Assembly (NCBI GenBank): GCA_030220185.1
Contig: JASPKZ010004955.1
Span: forward strand, 2,170,001 to 2,234,000
Direction of reading: 5' to 3'
DNA: 64,000 nucleotides
DNA from: Diploptera punctata
Taxonomy: Eukaryota > Arthropoda > Insecta > Blattodea > Blaberidae
Below, piece after piece: positions 57,802 through 64,000 of this stretch. Both the position numbers and the translations under genes were made by a program. Within the stretch, counting starts at the first letter, position 1. Each line of letters starts with the position of its first letter. The notes beneath the pieces are model-generated. The model was given only the letters and a program-made list of their open reading frames with translations. It ran no database searches and was not told where the DNA came from.

Positions 57802-58377
57802 ATTTGGGAATAATTATGGATAACATTGAAGGTATAGGCAAAGAAAACATAAAGCATAGAATTGAATTGAGTAGCAAAATAATATCGTTAAATTCCATAT
57901 GGTGGGATAAGCATATTTGGAAAAACAAAAAAATATATTGGTAAAACATAGGTGGAATGTGTTGCAGTGTATGGAAGTGAGATATGGACAATCAGTAAGT
58001 AGGCCTACTACAAGAATATACTAATAGCTCTAGAAATGGATTATTTACGCAGGAGTGCCAGAAAGTCAAAATTAGAACATGTCACAAATAAGGAAACTAG
58101 AAACATTATGGAAGCAGAATAAAGCATAATAGAAATAATTGAGGAGAAGGAATTAAAATGGTTAGGACATATTTTAAGAATGGAAGATGAGCGATGGCCG
58201 AAACTACTATATCAATGACAACTGAGCAGAAAGAAGAAAAGAGGGAGACCAAAGTTAACATGGAAGGAAAGCATGAAGATAGTAATGCAAGCAAGATGCC
58301 CAAGATCGTTGGCTTTGGAGGTTTGGCACGGGAAGACAGCAACATCTGTAAATAAACCCGAAGATAGATAGATAGCT
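57802..58377 (+). pseudogene. LINE L-A, 5'-truncated copy with 12-bp duplication
   Basis: It matches 1827-2415: YLGIIMDNIEGIGKENIKHR, then IISLNSIWWDKHIWK, a frameshifted SARKSKLEHVTNKE region and the same 3' trailer, ending aagatagatagatag. A perfect 12-bp duplication tatatgtgttat (57790-57801 and 58378-58389) flanks it; extending it to 15 bp gives one mismatch. Several frameshifts are present. Confidence 0.93.
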
Positions 58378-58509
58378 TATATGTGTTATGCAAAATCTTT
58401 CAGCTGTCATCAAATCATGCACAGTGGCGTAACAGTTCCCCGCAAGGCATTTGTGTGTGTGTGTGGGTGTATGTATATGTATAGTTTTACTTACCTGTAT
58501 ATTATTTAA

Positions 58510-58831
58510 CTCTTCTCTAAAAAAACTTTCAGTAGCGCAACAGACTAGAATGTCCTTGGCCTACCACCCGGCTGCTGGTCTCACATCCACTTGTGATTTG
58601 CGCACAAGTGGATGATCATTCAGACAGTATAGTATGTCGGTCCATCTAGCCGTTATAGCTGGCTTTCTCAACGTGGAGTCGCTACTTATTGTAGCTATCC
58701 AAATTCCTCACAATACTTGGCGGTCACTGGTTCCATACTGGCCGAAATTCCACGAGAATTCCCATGGGGGTTCGAACCTTAGTTCTGCGTTAAGGCACGA
58801 TGCAGTTGACCACTTGGCTACTGCGCGGGAC
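58510..58831 (-). mobile_element. SINE B copy, full length
   Basis: Head on the right in complement (cacttggctactgcgcggg), body with gccgttatagctggctttct. Flanked by an 11-bp duplication, atattatttaa, at 58499-58509 and 58832-58842. Confidence 0.9.
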
Positions 58832-58879
58832 ATATTATTTAATAACGCTCTTCAGTAACTAAGTACATTAGTGCCCCAA

Positions 58880-59060
58880 TTCAAATATGGGGTGAAAGAG
58901 GCGACAAATTTTGTTCAGAGGCCTCTTTTAAGTTTCAGTTCTTTTACGTGCCGTAAATTTACGATAGGGCACCTTTGCGAAATAACTGTACTCCAAATTT
59001 TTACGCCCTGATTCCTGATGGGGGTAAAACCAAGAGTGAATCTTCTTCTGCAGTCCGCAG
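58880..59060 (-). mobile_element. SINE E tail-like fragment
   Basis: The block cttttacgtgccgtaaattt matches, in complement, the SINE E body at 42940-42970. No tRNA-like head was seen. Confidence 0.55.
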
Positions 59061-59580
59061 GTTACTAGCAATCCGTCATTGAACTGAATACTTATCCGGA
59101 GAAGTCATTCATACTATATTATAGTGTGTTTAAAAACATGATCTGCTTGGGAGTATATGGTTCCTTAACAAAAACGATTCTCTATGCATGACCTGTCGTT
59201 CCTAAAATGTAAACACAGTGTTGAAGGGGGGCGTTTATACAGATAGGAATGTATGATAACCTCCCTAATGTAGTACAGTAGTTATTCCAGGATTCCACTT
59301 TGAAGTACATTAAACTTCACACCTCCCATAGGTTAACTTTAGTACACTCTAAACGTTGATGAAAACGTAAACGTAAATATTGTGTGACATGTTGATAAAA
59401 ACTTACTCTGACCAGATACTACACTTTTCTCACAGAACTAATGTGATGGTTGGGCATGACCTGGTGTATGTTGGGTTCACGTGAGGCAAGTATGCCTGTG
59501 AGGTTCTTATGGCATGAAAAGAGGAAGCAATATGTGGCTGTACTCATTGAATTAATGTGATTGTTTAAAGTTACTTTACA
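59061..59580. other. unassigned DNA
   Basis: No coding or repeat-end signature recognised. Confidence 0.4.
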
Positions 59581-59586
59581 AATGTA

Positions 59587-59927
59587 ACTAACTCACTGAC
59601 ACAATCGAATCCCGTAGGTTCATGACCGCTTGGACATAAGCTTTCCATACATCCCTATCCTGAGATAATGTTTTCCAATCATCCCCTGTATAATCTACTT
59701 CCCTGAAATCATTGTTAATGTTATTTTCCCACCTTATTCTACCAACTACAAGATGCTCCCATGCATTTCTTTCTCCCATTCGTGCTACATCCTGCCTATC
59801 GCAGCCTACGAGACAACTGTCTTTTATTATATCTGGCTTTTTATATAGACCATGTAGCTGACTATATGTAGTCTTCTGCATTCGCCTGTCTCTCTTTGGT
59901 CCAAAAAAATTCCTAAGAACTTTAGAG
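59587..59927 (-). mobile_element. LINE L-C, 5'-truncated copy
   Basis: The minus strand gives VLRNFFGPKRDRRMQKTTYS, LHGLYKKPDIIKDS, VARMGERNAWEHLVVGRIRW and the NLRDSIV ending, with a gttagttac remnant of the ttag tail at 59584-59592. Several small deletions relative to 34436-35112. Confidence 0.88.
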
Positions 59928-59929
59928 CG

Positions 59930-61340
59930 ATTCCATGAAACTATCAAACCGAGGTGAAAATTTTGAAATTGACGCTGGGCTAATTTTGTTGACGTAATGT
60001 ATATCTTTAAGAATCAAATGTTTTGATTCTATAAAATAATGTTTCAAATGTGTATCAATTATAATATTAGTGGTAGAACTTGTCATATTCCAAACCTGTG
60101 AAAACACGCAACATTTTACCAATTTGTTGTTTAAAAATTTGGTCGTATTAATTCTTTTTATTTCACAAACTCTTTTGTTAAACCATACTTTGGTCCTCCC
60201 TAGTCGTAAATGTAATAATATTAATTGCATTCTAAGGTTCTATGTACCTTAAATGTGTCCTATAGTTGTTAACTGTAAGCTATGGTCAGTCAGTCATGGA
60301 AAACGTAAAAAATTACTGTACACAACATAATTGATGGATTAAAATTTCCTCTTGGATTCTACGTTATCGGTACACAACTAACAAAACAGCATTGATGACA
60401 TTTTCTTGTAAAGTTATTATTTTCTTGAGTCCCGTGACTGTCTTTTTGTCCTACCATTTGTATACTAATACGCATGGCACAGTCAGTTGCTTGTTGCACT
60501 CCGCCGAGGATTAACGTAAACATGGTTTAATAAATCTGGTACTGTTCGGCTCAGCTGTTCCATAAAATAATTACTGACCCTTAGAGCTAAAAGGCAGTCA
60601 GCGGAAGCATTTAAATATATTTAGGAAAAGGTTGCAGTAAACGGAGAAGCAACACTTGTTGATTTCTCAGAAAATCGTAACTACAAACAACAAAATGAGA
60701 TCCAGGCAGTTCATTGGAAAAATTAGCACATCTCAATGTTAACTACTGTTGCCCAGTTTGGATGGAAGGTGACAGAAGTTCAGATGAAATACTTTGTTCT
60801 AGTATGTTATGTGTAATGTGACACATGGCAAGTGTGCTATAGATGTTTGGTACAGAATTTTTTTTAAGTATAGGGACTTCTTCCAAAACTTGAGGTGATA
60901 AAATCATTTCAGTTGGAGCAGTAGGTAATAGAAATAGGCCTATACATTTAGCAATGTGACACTGCTTACTTGCATATTTGGATTTTGACATAAAATGAAA
61001 CTTCTTTGAATCGTACCATGGAAAGAGGGCTATAGATGCGATTGGCGACCAAGTAAAAAGAAATGGCACGGGTGTATGAAAAATCGGGGAAAAAATATAC
61101 AAAATTGTGCAGAATTATGTAATGTGAAGTGTGAAACAAACCAAATAACTGTTCAGGAGGAGTCACAAAATTATATAGAAGAGGAAACAAATTTTTAGAA
61201 AAACAGTTTAAATATCTTGCATCTATCACGAATTCATTACGTACACAATGTGAAAACGTTGGACTCCTATGTTTAGAGTACGCACAACTGTCAAACAATC
61301 AACGCAACAAATTAATAAGTTCGTGTGTTAAAAAAAACTG
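59930..61340. other. unassigned DNA
   Basis: About 1.4 kb with no coding or repeat-end signature recognised. Confidence 0.4.
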
Positions 61341-61344
61341 AATG

Positions 61345-61652
61345 GCATGACAGGCCTTGAAAGGCATTGTCTGCTGATCTCACATCCGAGTGTGTCAATA
61401 ACAGGTGGACAATCATATAACCAATATGTAAGGTGACATGTGGTCAACATGTCGGATACTCAAGCCGTTATGGCTGGGTTTCTCGACACAACCGTTAAAT
61501 ATTGTAGCGACCCAAATTCTTCATGATTCTGGGCGAGCACCAGGCCCATTGTGGCCGAAATTTAATGAGAGAACTTATTCTTTCATGAGAACTCGAACCA
61601 GTGCTCTCTGTTGAGCATCTTGATTCAAACTATTCAGTTACAGCGTGGGACT
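61345..61652 (-). mobile_element. SINE B copy, diverged
   Basis: The agccgttatggctgggtttc block and the head in complement (ttcagttacagcgtggga; gagaactcgaaccagtgctc) identify the family; no clear duplication was found. Confidence 0.85.
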
Positions 61653-62009
61653 TCATGCGTGACAGGAAACATTTTTATTAATGGGTCAAGTCAAGTTAGC
61701 TGCGAAGAAATAATAACTGCATAAGCGAATCTGATACATCGATGAGTCACCAGAAGATTATTTTGTCGGGCCAATTAGAGTTTTGCTTTATAGTTGTTTA
61801 AAAATATAATTCAGTACGTCAGCAATTTGATAGATGAGATTTATAATAATTTGTTTTGAAAGTACATGCACACTGATAAATAAATAACTCATGAAGAATG
61901 TGTATACATTCTGGAAGGCACGTTGTGAACTCTGTTAGTATTTTTTATTTCAATGGTTCAATCTAGAAATCAAAAATATAAAAACTTGCATCAGGCAAAT
62001 TGTAATCAG

Positions 62010-62012
<3 letters not shown>
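61653..62012. other. unassigned DNA
   Basis: No coding or repeat-end signature recognised. Confidence 0.4.

Positions 62013-62080
<68 letters not shown>
62013..62080. repeat. (TA)n microsatellite, left of L-F
   Basis: About 34 uninterrupted TA units, resuming after the LINE fragment at 62271. Confidence 0.95.
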
Positions 62081-62083
<3 letters not shown>

Positions 62084-62269
62084 AACAAGAATGGAAACAT
62101 CATCTGAGGAGAATGGCAAGAACTAGACTTCCAAAATTGGCATTCCAATATACCCCAACTGGACATAGGGACCAAGGAAGACCAAAACATCGGTGGAAAG
62201 ATCAAGACCATCTTCGCTAGGTTCACTCTACAGGCCACATGGTCTAAAACGAATTTGTTCATGATGATG

Positions 62270-62270
<1 letters not shown>
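62081..62270 (+). mobile_element. LINE L-F 3' end, inserted in a (TA)n tract
   Basis: Codes for the final codons of an RTE-like ORF2 (QEWKHHLRRMARTRLPKLAF, then GHRDQGRPKHRWKDQ and a stop), a short trailer and a gatgatgatta tail. TA repeats lie on both sides, as expected if it inserted within a microsatellite. Confidence 0.8.
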
Positions 62271-62313
<43 letters not shown>

Positions 62314-62334
62314 TATGTGTGTGTGTGTGTGTGT
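62271..62334. repeat. compound (TA)n(CA)n(TG)n microsatellite
   Basis: TA units followed by acacacacacac and tgtgtgtgtgtgtgtgtg. Confidence 0.95.
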
Positions 62335-62739
62335 AAGCCAGTTAGTGAATTAATTTATATACATTATTGATTTAAACTAATATTTATAACTTGAGTATTA
62401 ATTATGATTTAGGTTTAGTTTTTTTATTTAAAACGTAACTTGAAATGTGCCCTCCAAACGGTATTTTGGAAAATTGAATTAGGAATGACATTTCAGAGAA
62501 TGATGTAGATGAACATGATAAGCTGCATGAGTTGACATTTATGTCAGTCAGTCACACATACTCTGATACATAATAAATAACATTGTTTTTCTTCAGAAGT
62601 TGTATATTTATGTACAATCTTAATCACACACTTTTCCTCTATCTTATCACCTAGATAACACCCCTAATTTCAACCAATTGTAATATTTACGCAAGCATTT
62701 TGCTGCAAAAATGTATTGTAAATGCCAGTCAGTCACATA
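62335..62739. other. unassigned DNA
   Basis: No coding or repeat-end signature recognised. Confidence 0.4.
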
Positions 62740-63098
62740 TGGAATTGCTCTTTATTCTCAAACACTTGCAATCATTTCTCGTCCCTTAAAGTATGAATCC
62801 ATGTTTCGCATCCATATAAGTGGGAGAATAACAGTTTTATACATTTTCAGTTTAACGCATTTTGAAAGGAGTTGGGACGACAGGATTCCCTGTGTTGCAT
62901 TTTCAGAATTGAGCTTATGTTTAATTTTTTTGTGCATTTCGTTCCTATTTACCTCATACTGTTCCTAGGTATTTGAATTCAACTGCTTCTTCAAAGTTAC
63001 CCTCATTTGTCACTCATTGGCTGTCCATTTTCATTATATATTCTATGTGTGAACATATATTTAGTTTTATTGATGTTTATTTCCAGCCCCATATTTGA
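62740..63098 (-). pseudogene. LINE L-C, ORF2 segment without the 3' end
   Basis: The minus strand gives INIDKTKYMF-like sequence, then NEGNFEEAVEFKYLGT, NRNEMHKKIKHKLNSENAT and a degraded YGCETW region. It extends further 5' than the copy at 34436 but breaks off before the 3' end. Frameshifts throughout. Confidence 0.8.
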
Positions 63099-63344
63099 AG
63101 TTCAAGTAAATATGATTAAAAAAAATACCACAATATAAGTAGATCTCAATTCTACCGTGTAGTATACATTTTTTGTTGGCTCTTTATCACGGGAGTCTTC
63201 GCGACCCACCGAACCAGTGAATCGGACGAGAAGTATAGATCTAGTCTGTTATTTAGTCTAACATTATCTTTCAGTGAAGCAGCACAAAAACGGGATATGT
63301 CCCAATAAAACTGACGATTTATTTTTATCCATTTGCGTTTATGC

Positions 63345-63642
63345 AGACCCACTCCGTGGCTCATCGTTTTAAGGCATCTTGTCGTGATGTAGAGCTAGGC
63401 GACGTGTTGGTTCGAGTCCCAAAGGTGGAAGAAATTTTCTCATGGAATTGCGGCAAGTACGAGATTGGTGCCCACCCAGCATTGTGACGAATCTGGATAG
63501 GTATAAGTAGCCGCTCCAGATTGAGAAAACCCGATATAAGAGCTGGGGATCCGATATGCTGACCACATGTTATCACTCTACTGGCTCTGTTATTAACAAA
63601 TGTAGATGTTAGACCAGCAGCTGGCTGGTAGGCCTGGTGTTG
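63345..63642 (+). mobile_element. SINE B copy, opposite orientation
   Basis: tRNA-like head cgtggctcatcgttttaagg and ggttcgagtccc at 63353-63420, then the body (complement of the gccgttatagctgg block near 63533). Confidence 0.85.
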
Positions 63643-63780
63643 CTACTATTTCGGGGAACAGCTAGTTCAGAGATACCGGAAATGCGTAAATGAACACAAA
63701 TGATTGCGATGTACAAATAATCGGTGTATGTTTACATTCTCGAGACACTTTAATGTCTCTGAACGTACCTCTGGCTTATA

Positions 63781-64000
63781 CAACAAAACTTGTTCAAAGA
63801 GGAATATCACGGGACCAATTTTTTTGTCCACATTAGACAACATTCCGCATTATCAAAATATATTAACCAATCTTAGAGTAGAGTACCGTATATGCCTTTT
63901 TATGTACCTTGGATTAATTGTAGTTCCGCTGCCGTTGGAAAGTGAAGTTTAGTATGTACAAACGACTTCGATGGTAACGCGCGAAAAACAGTCCGGTTTC
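63781..64000 (-). mobile_element. Tigger element, 3' part, second copy, cut by the window edge
   Basis: Starts beside TA (63779-63780) with an inverted end (aaaacttgttcaa) and follows, in complement, the 3' part of the element at 2433-3592 through to the GLFFALP-like block (gaaaaacagtccggtttc at 63983-64000). The same deletion junction is present. It continues beyond the window. Confidence 0.85.

Noticed and set aside
60743..61298. Two overlapping open frames of over 100 codons on the minus strand
   Set aside because: No domain, signal peptide or splice pattern supports them, and the composition is like the surrounding DNA.

Overview
This is a stretch of a large, repeat-rich insect nuclear genome. 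It is AT-rich, holds no intact single-exon gene, and is packed with non-LTR retrotransposons, mariner/Tigger/hAT elements, tRNA-derived SINEs, a Penelope-like fragment and microsatellites. The mixture would suit a large-genome polyneopteran such as a cockroach or relative, but the order of insect is inference. The only host gene I can recognise is DOT1L (grappa, the histone H3K79 methyltransferase). Two short exons on the + strand (12884-12958 and 28366-28429) have good splice sites and join in phase to give a 45-residue stretch from the N-terminal part of the catalytic domain. Their intron is 15,407 bp, and the next intron is at least 35.5 kb because no further exon was recognised before the window ends. 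Most or all of the window is therefore DOT1L intron.

Layout. 1-12.9 kb: LINE L-C tail, LINE L-A with an internally deleted Tigger beside it, a SINE, a full-length DD41D mariner, a decayed uncharacterised gene of a transposon-like family, a LINE L-B tail and an old mariner. 12.9-28.4 kb (the intron between the two exons): an unclassified repeat (here called U) broken up by a MITE and two mariners, an I-type LINE (L-I) on the minus strand whose ORF1 and ORF2 are separated by foreign DNA that includes a Penelope-like GIY-YIG fragment, and several SINEs. 28.4-37.7 kb: a second DD41D copy, then a minus-strand RTE-like LINE (L-D) interrupted by a 430-bp hAT MITE, by a block holding a 165-bp tandem array, a tRNA-Tyr-like sequence, a nested foldback and an L-C copy, and by a 1.26-kb element. 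38-52 kb: a mariner relic, two L-B copies (one hit by a SINE), further LINE 3' ends with target-site duplications, and SINEs. 52-55.2 kb: a second, collinear copy of repeat U carrying a hAT element with a BED-finger exon. 55-64 kb: sparser, with SINEs, 5'-truncated LINEs, a LINE end inside a (TA)n tract, and the end of a second Tigger copy in the opposite orientation to the first.

Almost all mobile-element proteins here carry stops, frameshifts or deletions, so no element looks able to move by itself. Perfect or near-perfect target-site duplications on several LINE, SINE and hAT copies, and TA duplications on the mariners, let the order of insertion be read directly. Family labels (L-A to L-I, SINE A to E, repeat U) are local to this annotation.
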